Shown here: positions 26,001 through 33,685 of the stretch, in pieces | Layout of the letters: the number at the start of each line of letters is the position of its first letter | Numbering within the stretch: position 1 is the first letter of the stretch | Translations under genes and position numbers: made by a program | The notes under the pieces: model-generated | What the model saw: only the letters and a program-made list of their open reading frames with translations | The model's database searches: none | What the model was told of the DNA's origin: nothing | DNA from: Mycobacterium malmoense | GTDB lineage: Bacteria; Actinomycetota; Actinomycetes; Mycobacteriales; Mycobacteriaceae | Length of the DNA stretch: 64,000 nucleotides | Assembly: GCF_019645855.1 (NCBI RefSeq) | Contig: NZ_CP080999.1 | Span: 2,170,001 to 2,234,000, forward strand | Reading direction: 5' to 3'

Positions 26001-26710
26001 ACTGCACTGCGCCCGTTTACAAGTCGGATTCGCTGCATTCGGCGGTGGTCGAGATCATCGTGAAACCACATGCGCGCGTGCGCTATACCACGATCCAGAA
26101 CTGGTCGGGCAATGTCTACAACCTGGTCACCAAGCGGGCCCGGGCCGAGGCCGGCGCCACCATGGAGTGGATCGACGGCAACATCGGATCGAAGGTCACC
26201 ATGAAGTACCCGGCGGTCTGGATGACCGGCGAGCACGCCAAGGGCGAGGTGCTGTCGGTGGCGTTCGCCGGTGAGGACCAGCACCAGGACACCGGCGCCA
26301 AGATGCTGCACCTGGCGCCGAACACGTCGAGCAACATCGTGTCCAAGTCGGTGGCCCGCGGTGGCGGTCGCACCTCCTACCGCGGCCTGGTCCAGGTGAA
26401 CAAGGGCGCGCACGGGTCACGCTCCAGCGTGAAATGCGATGCGCTGCTGGTCGATACGGTCAGCCGCAGCGACACCTACCCCTACGTCGACATCCGCGAG
26501 GACGACGTCACCATGGGCCACGAGGCCACCGTGTCGAAGGTCAGCGAAAATCAGCTGTTCTACCTGATGAGCCGCGGGCTGACCGAGGACGAGGCGATGG
26601 CGATGGTGGTCCGGGGCTTCGTCGAGCCGATCGCCAAGGAGCTGCCGATGGAGTACGCGTTGGAGCTCAACCGGCTGATCGAGCTGCAGATGGAGGGCTC
26701 TGTGGGATGA
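23051..26710 (+). CDS. sufB: SufB scaffold precursor with two inteins
   Basis: SufB is the core scaffold of the SufBCD complex, where Fe-S clusters are assembled. The primary product is 1219 residues, but only 482 remain after removal of two in-frame inteins at residues 142-519 and 626-984. The spliced extein is the normal SufB size. Extein motifs include EVVYHQIREDL, the FERTLIIADEGSYVHYVEG strand and GFVEPIAKELPMEYALELNR at the end. The second intein interrupts VEG/CTAP, so splicing is needed to restore the conserved cysteine C985 (precursor numbering). Codon usage near both insertion sites is unusually AT-ending. The ATG overlaps the sufR stop, and the stop overlaps sufD. Confidence 0.97.
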   Translation: MTLTPEASKSGTAPLTQEEAIASLGRYGYGWADSDTAGASAQRGLSEAVVRDISAKKDEPEWMLQNRLKALRIFERKPMPTWGANLEGIDFENIKYFVRSTEKQAASWEELPEDIRNTYDRLGIPEAEKQRLVAGVAAQYECLAGDTLVWTANRGQIPIKDVGFGDRVFAYDEGAERFIVAPVKASAQTDTRLTYAVKTTRRGIRATENHPMLVLRDERKPGRQRSRYARRWVTVGEIKPGDFIAVPRQVPEFGASVDLPSVPGFKSPATSSVDLMWLLGLYIGDGNLHLSTRTYRVQFAIPATDVELRAELARVVNDLFGLRCIEADEYRVVVNSKALTELIVELGFGGLSLTKRVPDWVYGLPVDQRLAFLGGWVDADGYVSPDKSGSILLTCANEALIGQARELAQLSGLRTGGPWSFTQPYRHAPERMQIAWRLGISGEFERLGCRNVKRTGRFGRRRYAHSSNGAHGTTIRAHTNEWLGFERVKSIEPYAVEPVYDIEVDGPHNFVAEGLVVHNSEVVYHQIREDLEAQGVIFLDTDTGLREHPEIFKQYFGTVIPAGDNKFSALNTATWSGGSFIYVPPGVHVDIPLQAYFRINTENMGQFERTLIIADEGSYVHYVEGCLPAGELITTGDGDVRPIESIRVGDYVTGHDGRPHRVTAVQMRDLNGELFSFTPMSPANEFSVTAEHPLLVVPRDEVRVPRKERNGWKAEVDSAKLRRAAPRWIAAKDVAEGDFLVYPKPKPIPHKTVLPLEFARLAGYYLAEGHACLTNGCESLVFSFHSDEFEYVEEVRQACKSLYEAAGSVLIEEHKHSARVMVYTKAGYAAMRQHVGSGSANKKLSDTLMRQDETFLRELVDAYVNGDGNVIRRGGALWKRVHTTSRVWAFQLQSILARLGRYATVELRRPGGPGVIMGRNVVRKDIYQVQWTEGGRGPRQARDCGDYFAVPIKKRAVREAHEPVYNLDVEEPDSYLAYGFAVHNCTAPVYKSDSLHSAVVEIIVKPHARVRYTTIQNWSGNVYNLVTKRARAEAGATMEWIDGNIGSKVTMKYPAVWMTGEHAKGEVLSVAFAGEDQHQDTGAKMLHLAPNTSSNIVSKSVARGGGRTSYRGLVQVNKGAHGSRSSVKCDALLVDTVSRSDTYPYVDIREDDVTMGHEATVSKVSENQLFYLMSRGLTEDEAMAMVVRGFVEPIAKELPMEYALELNRLIELQMEGSVG
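23474..24607 (+). other. Intein 1 in SufB (378 residues, LAGLIDADG type)
   Basis: The element spans precursor residues 142-519 and is inserted between Y-E and S-E-V-V. Splicing motifs are present: first residue Cys (CLAGDTLVW), block B RATENHPMLV with the conserved TxxH, and the C-terminal block VYDIEVDGPHNFVAEGLVVHN broken only by the usual spacing, ending His-Asn with Ser as the +1 residue. Two dodecapeptides, LLGLYIGDGNL and FLGGWVDADGYV, both with catalytic Asp, indicate an intact homing endonuclease. The site differs from that of the M. tuberculosis SufB intein and, from memory, is like the M. leprae one. Confidence 0.93.
24926..26002 (+). other. Intein 2 in SufB (359 residues, LAGLIDADG type)
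   Basis: The element spans precursor residues 626-984, inserted at VEG/CTAP, the same site and same length (359) that I recall for the M. tuberculosis SufB intein. It begins Cys (CLPAGELITT), has block B SVTAEHPLLVV with TxxH, and ends YLAYGFAVHN with His-Asn followed by Cys as +1 residue, so the splicing chemistry looks complete. The endonuclease dodecapeptides are LAGYYLAEGHA (Glu in the metal-binding place) and LVDAYVNGDGNV. Its sequence is clearly different from intein 1, so it is not a local duplication. Confidence 0.94.
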
Positions 26711-27879
26711 CGGGCCGGATGACCGTTACCGCACTGAACAAGGGCGAGCTGTTCTCGTCCTTCGACGTTGACGCGTTCGAGGTTCCGCACGGTCGCGACG
26801 AGATCTGGCGGTTCACCCCGCTGCGGCGGCTGCGCGGCCTGCACGACGGTTCCGCAAAGGCGACCGGCCGGGCCGAGATCACCGTCGGTGAGCGGCCCGG
26901 CGTGCGGGTCGAGACCGTCCGCCGCGGCGACGAGCGGCTGGGCCAGGGTGGCGCTCCCACCGATCGGGTTGCGGCACAGGCATTCTCGTCGTTCAACTCC
27001 GCGACGCTGATCACCGTCGGGCGGGACACCCAGATCTCCGAGCCGGTGAACGTCACCGTCACCGGCCCGGGCGAGGGCGCGGTGGCCTACGGGCACCTGC
27101 AGATCCGGGTCGACGAGCTCGGCGAGGCCGTCGTGGTCATCGACCAACGGGGCAGTGGAACCTACGCCGACAACGTGGAATTCGTCGTCGGCGACGCCGC
27201 CCGGCTCACGGTCGTGTGGATCGCCGACTGGGCCGACGACATGGTTCACGTCAGCGCCCACCACGCCAAGCTGGGCAAGGACGCGGTGCTGCGGCACGTC
27301 GCCGTCACGCTGGGCGGCGAGGTCGTGCGCATGTCGGCCAACGTGCGGTTCTCCAGCCCCGGCGGGGACGCCGAGCTGCTGGGCCTGTACTTCGCCGACG
27401 ACGGCCAGCACCTGGAGTCGCGGCTGCTGGTGGACCACGCCCAGCCCGACTGCCGGTCCAATGTGCTGTACAAGGGTGCGCTGCAAGGGGATCCGGAATC
27501 CGCGCTGCCCGACGCGCACACCGTCTGGGTGGGCGACGTGCTGATCCGCGCCGAGGCCACCGGCACCGACACCTTCGAGGTGAACCGCAACCTGGTGCTC
27601 ACCGACGGGGCGCGCGCCGACTCGGTGCCCAACCTGGAGATCGAGACGGGCGAGATCGTCGGCGCCGGACACGCCAGCGCCACGGGACGTTTCGACGACG
27701 AGCAGCTGTTCTACCTGCGTTCCCGCGGTATCCCGGAGGAGCAGGCCCGCCGGCTGGTGGTCCGCGGCTTCTTCGGGGAGATCATCGCCAAGATCGCGGT
27801 GCCCGAGGTGCGGGAACGCCTGACGGCAGCCATCGAAAAAGAATTGGCCATCACCGAATCGAGAGCAACAGTTTCATGA
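26707..27879 (+). CDS. sufD: Fe-S assembly protein SufD
   Basis: SufD is the SufB paralogue that pairs with SufB and SufC dimers in the SufBC2D scaffold and helps iron entry. The 390-residue product ends with the family region SRGIPEEQARRLVVRGFFGEII, matching the SufB end. It carries the typical beta-helix core (VEFVVGDAARLTVVWIADWAD and following). No intein is present. The ATG at 26707 overlaps the sufB TGA as ATGA. The frame upstream to 26434 is open only by chance. Confidence 0.95.
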   Translation: MTGRMTVTALNKGELFSSFDVDAFEVPHGRDEIWRFTPLRRLRGLHDGSAKATGRAEITVGERPGVRVETVRRGDERLGQGGAPTDRVAAQAFSSFNSATLITVGRDTQISEPVNVTVTGPGEGAVAYGHLQIRVDELGEAVVVIDQRGSGTYADNVEFVVGDAARLTVVWIADWADDMVHVSAHHAKLGKDAVLRHVAVTLGGEVVRMSANVRFSSPGGDAELLGLYFADDGQHLESRLLVDHAQPDCRSNVLYKGALQGDPESALPDAHTVWVGDVLIRAEATGTDTFEVNRNLVLTDGARADSVPNLEIETGEIVGAGHASATGRFDDEQLFYLRSRGIPEEQARRLVVRGFFGEIIAKIAVPEVRERLTAAIEKELAITESRATVS

Positions 27880-28652
27880 CCAGTCTGGAAATCAAGGACC
27901 TGCACGTCAGCGTCGCGGATCCGTCGGACGGCGAACGTGACATCCCCATCCTCAACGGCGTCGACCTGACCGTGAAATCCGGTGAGACGCACGCGCTGAT
28001 GGGCCCCAACGGCTCCGGCAAGTCGACGCTGTCCTACGCCATCGCCGGCCACCCGAAGTACCGGGTGACCTCGGGATCCATCACGCTGGACGGCGAGGAC
28101 GTGCTGGCGATGAGCGTGGACGAGCGCGCGCGGGCCGGGATCTTTTTGGCCATGCAGTATCCCGTCGAGGTGCCCGGCGTCTCGGTGTCGAACTTCCTGC
28201 GCTCGGCCGCGACGGCGATCCGCGGTGAGGCCCCGAAGCTGCGGCACTGGGTCAAGGAGGTCAAGGGGGCGATGAGCTCGCTCGAGATCGACCCGGCCTT
28301 CGCCGAGCGCAGCGTCAACGAGGGTTTCTCCGGTGGGGAGAAGAAGCGCCACGAGATCCTGCAGCTGGAGCTGCTCAAGCCCAAGATCGCCATCCTCGAC
28401 GAGACCGACTCCGGGCTGGACGTCGACGCGCTGCGGGTGGTCAGTGAGGGCGTGAACCGTTATGCCGAATCCGAGCATGGGGGCATCCTGTTGATCACGC
28501 ACTACACCCGCATCCTGCGCTACATCCATCCGGAATACGTGCACGTGTTCGTCGGCGGTCGCATCGCCGAGTCCGGTGGGCCCGAGCTGGCCGACGAGCT
28601 CGAGCAGAACGGCTACGTCCGCTTTTCCCACGCGGCGGCCACGGGGGCCTAA
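27876..28652 (+). CDS. sufC: Fe-S assembly ATPase SufC
   Basis: SufC is the ABC-type ATPase that drives conformational change in the SufBCD scaffold. The 258-residue product has Walker A GPNGSGKST at residues 43-51, the signature FSGGEKKRHEI, and Walker B AILDETDSGLD with the SufC-specific glutamate context. It carries no membrane segment, as expected. The ATG at 27876 overlaps the sufD TGA. The frame remains open upstream to 27216, but this is antisense to nothing and lies out of frame in sufD, so the short form is the real one. Confidence 0.97.
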   Translation: MTSLEIKDLHVSVADPSDGERDIPILNGVDLTVKSGETHALMGPNGSGKSTLSYAIAGHPKYRVTSGSITLDGEDVLAMSVDERARAGIFLAMQYPVEVPGVSVSNFLRSAATAIRGEAPKLRHWVKEVKGAMSSLEIDPAFAERSVNEGFSGGEKKRHEILQLELLKPKIAILDETDSGLDVDALRVVSEGVNRYAESEHGGILLITHYTRILRYIHPEYVHVFVGGRIAESGGPELADELEQNGYVRFSHAAATGA

Positions 28653-28654
28653 GC

Positions 28655-29914
28655 ATGACCGCGACGCATTTGGACCTCGCGGCGATCCGTGCCGACTTCC
28701 CCATCCTGAAGCGGGTCATGCGCGGCGGAAACCAGTTGGCGTACCTGGATTCCGGTGCCACGTCGCAACGGCCGCTGCAGGTGCTCGACGCCGAACGGGA
28801 ATTCCTGTTGACGTCCAACGGCGCCGTTCATCGCGGTGCGCACCAGCTGATGGAGGAGGCCACCGACGCCTACGAGCAGGGCCGCGCCGACGTTGCCGCG
28901 TTCGTCGGCGCCGACAGCGACGAGCTGGTGTTCACCAAGAACGCCACCGAGTCGCTCAACCTGGTGTCCTATGTGTTGGGCGACAAGCGATTCGACCGGG
29001 CCGTCGGGCCCGGGGACGTTATTGTCACCACCGAACTCGAACACCATGCCAACCTGGTCCCGTGGCAGGAGCTGGCCCGGCGCACCGGGGCGACGCTGCG
29101 CTGGTACGGGATCTCCGGCGGAGAAAAAGAGGCGGGCCGCATCGACCTGGACTCGCTGCGCCTCGACGAGCGCGTCAAAGTCGTTGCTTTCAGCCATCAT
29201 TCGAACGTGACCGGCGCGGTGGCGCCGGTGGCCGAGCTGGTCGCCCGGGCCGGGGCCGTGGGCGCGCTGACCGTCCTGGACGCCTGCCAGTCGGTGCCGC
29301 ACCAACCCGTCGACCTCCACGCGCTCGGCGTCGACTTCGCCGCGTTCTCGGGGCATAAAATGCTGGGCCCCAACGGCATCGGCGTGCTCTACGGCCGGCG
29401 TGAGCTTCTCGACAAGATGCCCCCATTTCTCACGGGTGGGTCGATGATCGAGACGGTGACCATGGAGGCCACCACCTACGCCCCGGCGCCGCAACGGTTC
29501 GAGGCCGGCACCCCGATGACCTCCCAGGTGGTCGGATTGGCCGCGGCCGCACGCTATCTCGGCGCCATCGGCATGGACGCCGTCGAGGCCCACGAACGCG
29601 AGCTGGTCGCCGCCGCCATCGAGGGCCTGTCCGGCATCGACGGCGTGCGCATCGTCGGCCCGGCGTCGATGGAAAACCGTGGATCCCCGGTGGCGTTCGT
29701 CGTCGACGGCGTGCACGCCCACGACGTCGGGCAGGTGCTCGACGACGACGGTGTCGCGGTGCGGGTCGGGCACCACTGCGCGCTGCCGCTGCACCGCAGG
29801 TTCGGCCTGGCCGCCACCGCGCGGGCGTCGTTCGCGGTGTACAACACCGCCGACGAGGTCGAGCGCTTGGTGGCCGGGGTGCGCCGGGCGCTGGATTTCT
29901 TTGGGAGAGACTGA
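28655..29914 (+). CDS. sufS: Cysteine desulfurase SufS
   Basis: SufS is a PLP enzyme that removes sulfur from cysteine and hands it over as persulfide to SufU for cluster assembly. The 419-residue class V aminotransferase fold shows the PLP-binding lysine K235 in SGHKMLGPNG. The cofactor-stacking histidine lies in ELEHHANLVPW, and the persulfide cysteine is C375 in GHHCALPLH. The ATG is two bases after the sufC stop. The TGA at 29912-29914 is followed at once by sufU. Confidence 0.97.
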   Translation: MTATHLDLAAIRADFPILKRVMRGGNQLAYLDSGATSQRPLQVLDAEREFLLTSNGAVHRGAHQLMEEATDAYEQGRADVAAFVGADSDELVFTKNATESLNLVSYVLGDKRFDRAVGPGDVIVTTELEHHANLVPWQELARRTGATLRWYGISGGEKEAGRIDLDSLRLDERVKVVAFSHHSNVTGAVAPVAELVARAGAVGALTVLDACQSVPHQPVDLHALGVDFAAFSGHKMLGPNGIGVLYGRRELLDKMPPFLTGGSMIETVTMEATTYAPAPQRFEAGTPMTSQVVGLAAAARYLGAIGMDAVEAHERELVAAAIEGLSGIDGVRIVGPASMENRGSPVAFVVDGVHAHDVGQVLDDDGVAVRVGHHCALPLHRRFGLAATARASFAVYNTADEVERLVAGVRRALDFFGRD

Positions 29915-29916
29915 CG

Positions 29917-30378
29917 TTGCGCCTCGAGCAGATGTATCAGGACGTGATCCTCGATCACTACAAGCATCCGCAGCACCGGGGGCTGCGGGAGCCGTTCGGC
30001 GCGCAGGTCTACCACGTCAACCCGATCTGCGGCGACGAGGTGACCCTGCGGGTCGCGCTGTCCGACGACGGCGAAACCGTCACGGACGTCTCCTATGACG
30101 GGCAGGGCTGCTCGATCAGCCAGGCGTCGACCTCGGTGCTCACCGAGCAGGTCATCGGCCACAGCGTCGGCGAAGCCCTCAAGACCATCACCGCGTTCAC
30201 CGAGATGGTGTCCTCGCGCGGCACCGTCGAGGGTGACGAGGAGGTCCTGGGCGACGGGATCGCGTTCGCCGGAGTGGCGAAATATCCGGCGCGGGTGAAA
30301 TGCGCGCTGCTGGGTTGGATGGCTTTCAAGGATGCATTGGCCCAAGCCAGCGCAGGTTTCGAGGAGGACCAAAAATGA
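29917..30378 (+). CDS. sufU: Zinc-dependent sulfurtransferase SufU
   Basis: SufU accepts the persulfide sulfur from SufS and transfers it to the SufB scaffold. The 153-residue IscU-like product has all metal ligands: C38 and D40 in NPICGDE, C65 in GQGCSIS and C129 in VKCALLGW. The best available start is the TTG at 29917 (LRLEQMYQ). Mycobacterial homologues start two codons earlier with GTG-ACG, but here that codon is CTG overlapping the sufS stop, so initiation may be TTG or a rare CTG. The stop overlaps sufT. Confidence 0.92.
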   Translation: MRLEQMYQDVILDHYKHPQHRGLREPFGAQVYHVNPICGDEVTLRVALSDDGETVTDVSYDGQGCSISQASTSVLTEQVIGHSVGEALKTITAFTEMVSSRGTVEGDEEVLGDGIAFAGVAKYPARVKCALLGWMAFKDALAQASAGFEEDQK

Positions 30379-30722
30379 GCGAAACCACCGCACCGGGTGA
30401 GGAATTCCTCGCCGATGTCGAGGAGGCGATGCGCGACGTCGTCGACCCCGAACTCGGCATCAACGTCGTCGATTTGGGACTGGTCTACGGCCTGAACGTC
30501 GAGGAGGGTGAGGGGGGAACCGTCGCCCTGATCGACATGACCCTGACGTCGGCGGCCTGCCCGCTCACCGACGTCATCGAGGACCAGTCGCGCAGCGCGC
30601 TGGTCGGCAGCGGTCTCGTTGACGACCTGCGGATCAACTGGGTGTGGAACCCGCCGTGGGGCCCCGACAAGATCACCGAAGACGGGCGCGAGCAGCTGCG
30701 CGCCCTCGGCTTCACCGTCTGA
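30375..30722 (+). CDS. sufT: SufT / MIP18-family Fe-S maturation protein
   Basis: This 115-residue protein belongs to the DUF59/MIP18 family, which assists Fe-S protein maturation. The family signature DVVDPELGINVVDLGLVYG is at about residues 21-39. A conserved cysteine lies in TSAACPLTD near residue 62. The C-terminus has WNPPWGPDKIT, also typical. The ATG at 30375 overlaps the sufU TGA, and the gene closes the suf operon. Five bases separate its stop from that of the convergent lipoprotein gene. Confidence 0.94.
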   Translation: MSETTAPGEEFLADVEEAMRDVVDPELGINVVDLGLVYGLNVEEGEGGTVALIDMTLTSAACPLTDVIEDQSRSALVGSGLVDDLRINWVWNPPWGPDKITEDGREQLRALGFTV

Positions 30723-30727
30723 TCGGG

Positions 30728-31477
30728 TCACCCGCCGCGGTGCGCGGGCTTCCCGCCGCCGCATTTGCCGTCGTTGGCCGGTCGCAGGTCGACGGTCGTG
30801 GCCTGCAGCGTGCCGCCGGTGTCCTTGGTTCCCCGCGCCGCAATGCACTTGCCCGCGGCGATCGCCTGACCGGTGGCCGGCGCCTGCTTGGTGTATTTGG
30901 TCTTGTCGTTCACCGCGACGGCCGTCTGCGAGGTGTTGCCGCTGGCGTCGGTGGTCGTGACGTTGATGGTGTTGCCGGCGACGGAGGCGACCGCGCCCCG
31001 CACCCCGGCTCGCCTTGCTGGCGCCGGGGTGGTGGCATCTGGCCCTGAACCCGGCCCGGCCCCCTCGTCCTGTGGGCATTTGCCGTCGACGGCGGGCCGG
31101 ACGCGCACCGTCGCCGCGGTGATCGGTTGGCCGCCCTCCTCCTTGGTGGGCCGCACGCTGACGCAGCTGCCGGTGGCGACGTCGGTCAGCGCGGCAGGCG
31201 TGACCTCGGTCACTTTGGTCGACGGGGTGAAGCCCACCGTGGCGTTGCCGTTTCTGTGCTGGGTGACCTGAATCGTGTTGCCCGACACCGACGCGATCAG
31301 CCCACTGACTTGCGCTTCGCCGTTGGCGGGCGCCGGGGAGGTCGTGGAACTCGGTGACGACGTCGGGCTCGATGTGGTCGACGAGCCGCAGGCCGCGAGG
31401 GACAGTGCGGCGGCTCCGATGGCAGTGAGAACGGCGAACCGGGTGAGCCGAGGCGCATGAGAGCTGGCGGATATCAA
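30728..31477 (-). CDS. Putative lipoprotein with two tandem DUF5666-like domains
   Basis: The 249-residue product starts with a basic, hydrophobic signal peptide and a lipobox LSLAAC at about residues 25-30, so it is probably a lipid-anchored surface protein. A Ser/Thr/Pro-rich linker follows. Then come two homologous units of about 80 residues: VSGLIASVSGNTIQVT...VDGKC and VRGAVASVAGNTINVT...NDGKC, each with two cysteines. They resemble the DUF5666 beta-barrel type. Function is unknown. The likely start is TTG at 31477, preceded by GGAG at a five-base distance; no in-frame ATG fits the signal peptide. Confidence 0.7.
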   Translation of the reverse strand: MISASSHAPRLTRFAVLTAIGAAALSLAACGSSTTSSPTSSPSSTTSPAPANGEAQVSGLIASVSGNTIQVTQHRNGNATVGFTPSTKVTEVTPAALTDVATGSCVSVRPTKEEGGQPITAATVRVRPAVDGKCPQDEGAGPGSGPDATTPAPARRAGVRGAVASVAGNTINVTTTDASGNTSQTAVAVNDKTKYTKQAPATGQAIAAGKCIAARGTKDTGGTLQATTVDLRPANDGKCGGGKPAHRGG

Positions 31478-31855
31478 CGTTTCTCCAATCGTCGGTGGTG
31501 CCCGACGATTGGTTCTACCCGCTGGAGCTGTGCCTGACCTGTGGGTGACTTGCGTTGGCTCACATGGGTGCGCTGCGCGGCGAACCAATGGTCGACTTGT
31601 CAATGTGGTAGCACATGCGCTAGCAACTTCTCGGATCGTCTCATGGTCTCGGCCTGGCTCGAATTGGCGCGCAGCGTCTGGCGGCGCGCGCAGTGGGCCA
31701 AAGTCGGGCGTCAATTCCATGCGTCGCATCGGTAACTCGCTGGCCGGCATACGCCGATGCAGCGACTGCCCACAGTCGCGCTGAGGTGGGCACGAAAGTA
31801 TGTGCCCGCGGCGCCGTGACGAATGTGACCACCAGGCCCCGTGCGTAATGACCTG
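31478..31855. other. Intergenic region upstream of the lipoprotein gene
   Basis: These 378 bases lie between the stop of fadE15 and the start of the lipoprotein gene, both on the minus strand. Open frames here are short and do not look coding. Composition is less GC-rich than the neighbours, especially at 31600-31660. It should contain the lipoprotein promoter and the fadE15 transcript end, but I cannot point to clear elements. The lipoprotein frame itself stays open upstream to 31750, without signal-peptide logic. Confidence 0.4.
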
Positions 31856-33685
31856 TCAGAAGGCGCTTTCGGAGACGCGCATGATGTCGTCGTCGAGGGA
31901 TTCGATGACCCGGCGCTGCGCGGTCAGTTTCGGCAGCATGTTCTTAATGAAGAACGTCGCGGTCGCGATCTTGCCCCGGTAGAACGGCTCGTCGCTATTG
32001 GCGGCGCTAGTCGCCGCCCCGGCCAGCGCGATGCCCGCCTGCACCAGCAACCGCCAGCCGATGAGCAAATCCCCGACCGCGAGCAGGAACCGCACCGAGG
32101 CGAGCCCCACCTTGTAGATCTCGGTGGGGTGTTGGGTGGCGGACATCAGGTATCCGGTCAGCGCGCCCGCCATCGCGGTGACGTCGTCGAGCGCGGTTTG
32201 CAGCAGCTCGGCTTGCGGTTGCAGCGCCTCGTCGCAGGTATCAATAGTGTTGCTGATCTGCGCCGTCAGAAACTGCAGGGCCTGGCCGCGGTCGCGGACG
32301 ATCTTGCGGAAGAAGAAGTCCAGCGCCTGGATGGCGGTGGTGCCCTCGTAGAGCGAATCGATCTTGGAATCGCGGATGTACTGCTCGAGCGGATAGTCGA
32401 CCAAAAAGCCGGAGCCGCCCAGCGTTTGCAGCGACTCGGTCAGGATCTCGTAGGCCCGTTCCGAGCTCACCCCTTTGACGATCGGCAGCAGCAGGTCGTC
32501 GATGCGGTGCGCCATGTCGTGATCGGCACCCGAAACCCGTTGCGCCACAGCGTCGTCCTGATGCGCGGCGGCATACATGTAGAGCGCCCGCAGGCCCTCG
32601 GCGTACGCCTTCTGCGTCAGCAGGCTGCGGCGCACGTCAGGGTGGTGGATTATGGTGACCCGCGGCGCGGTCTTGTCGGCCATCTGCGTGAGATCCGCAC
32701 CCTGCACCCGCTCCTTGGCGAAGGCTAGCGCGTTCAGGTAGCCCGTGGACAGGGTGCCGGCGGCCTTCACGCCGATCGTCATGCGGGCCTGCTCGATCAC
32801 GGTGAACATCTGCGCGATCCCGTTGTGCACGTCGCCGACCAGGTAGCCGACGGCCGGCACATCGGTGGCGCCAAAAGTCAATTCGCACGTGGGGGAGGCC
32901 TTGATGCCCATCTTGTGTTCCAGGCCGGTGGCGAAAACCCCGTTGCGGGAACCGAGTTCGAACGTCTCCGGGTCGAACAGGTACTGGGGGACGTAGAACA
33001 GGCTCAAGCCCTTGGTGCCCGGGCCGGCGCCCTCGGGCCGGGCCAGCACCAGGTGGAAGATGTTCTCGGCGGTGTCGCCCACGTCGCCACCGGAAATGAA
33101 CCGTTTGACGCCCTCGATGTGCCAGGTGCCGTCGGGCTGTTCGACGGCCTTGGCGCGACCCGCGCCGACGTCGGATCCGGCGTCGGGTTCGGTGAGCACC
33201 ATGGTGGCCGCCCAGCCGCGCTCCACGCCCTCGGCCGCCCAGCGCCGCTGCTCGTCGTTGCCCTCGACATACAGCGCCTGCGCCATGAACGGGCCGAGGC
33301 AGAAGAAGTTCGCCGAGGGGTTGGCGCAGATGATCATCTCGTTGACCGCCCAGGCCAGCGGCGGCGGCGCCGGCATGCCGCCGATCTCTTCGGCCAGGCC
33401 CAGCCGCCACCAGCCGGCGTCCTTGATCGCCCGCACAGTTTTGGCCAGCTCGTCCGGCACGCTGATCGTGTGCTCGGCCGGGTCGAACACCGGCGGGTTG
33501 CGGTCGGCGAAGGCGAAGGATTCGGCGACCGGACCTTCCGCCAGGCGAGCCGCCTCGGCCAGTATCGTGCGGGCGGTGTCCTCGTCGAGGTCGCCGTAGC
33601 GTCCGGCGCCGAGGACGGCGCCCACATCGAGCACCTCGAACAGGTTGAACTCGAGATCGCGGACGTTAGCGATGTAGTGGCCCAA
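31856..33685 (-). CDS. fadE15: Acyl-CoA dehydrogenase FadE15
   Basis: This FAD enzyme catalyses the first, alpha-beta dehydrogenation step of fatty acyl-CoA beta-oxidation. The 609-residue length equals FadE15 of M. tuberculosis. It is longer than classic acyl-CoA dehydrogenases because of a C-terminal extension of about 130 residues. Motifs include MVLTEPDAGSDVG near residue 160 and the catalytic-base region DSLYEGTTAIQALDFF near residue 435. I chose TTG at 33685 (LGHYIANVRD) with AAGGAA upstream, rather than the ATG at 33760, because of the family N-terminus. The substrate chain length is unknown. Confidence 0.9.
   Translation of the reverse strand: MGHYIANVRDLEFNLFEVLDVGAVLGAGRYGDLDEDTARTILAEAARLAEGPVAESFAFADRNPPVFDPAEHTISVPDELAKTVRAIKDAGWWRLGLAEEIGGMPAPPPLAWAVNEMIICANPSANFFCLGPFMAQALYVEGNDEQRRWAAEGVERGWAATMVLTEPDAGSDVGAGRAKAVEQPDGTWHIEGVKRFISGGDVGDTAENIFHLVLARPEGAGPGTKGLSLFYVPQYLFDPETFELGSRNGVFATGLEHKMGIKASPTCELTFGATDVPAVGYLVGDVHNGIAQMFTVIEQARMTIGVKAAGTLSTGYLNALAFAKERVQGADLTQMADKTAPRVTIIHHPDVRRSLLTQKAYAEGLRALYMYAAAHQDDAVAQRVSGADHDMAHRIDDLLLPIVKGVSSERAYEILTESLQTLGGSGFLVDYPLEQYIRDSKIDSLYEGTTAIQALDFFFRKIVRDRGQALQFLTAQISNTIDTCDEALQPQAELLQTALDDVTAMAGALTGYLMSATQHPTEIYKVGLASVRFLLAVGDLLIGWRLLVQAGIALAGAATSAANSDEPFYRGKIATATFFIKNMLPKLTAQRRVIESLDDDIMRVSESAF

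Noticed and set aside
24926..26002. Intein 2 as a duplicate of intein 1
   Set aside because: Block sequences, endonuclease motifs and +1 residues differ clearly, so the two were acquired independently.
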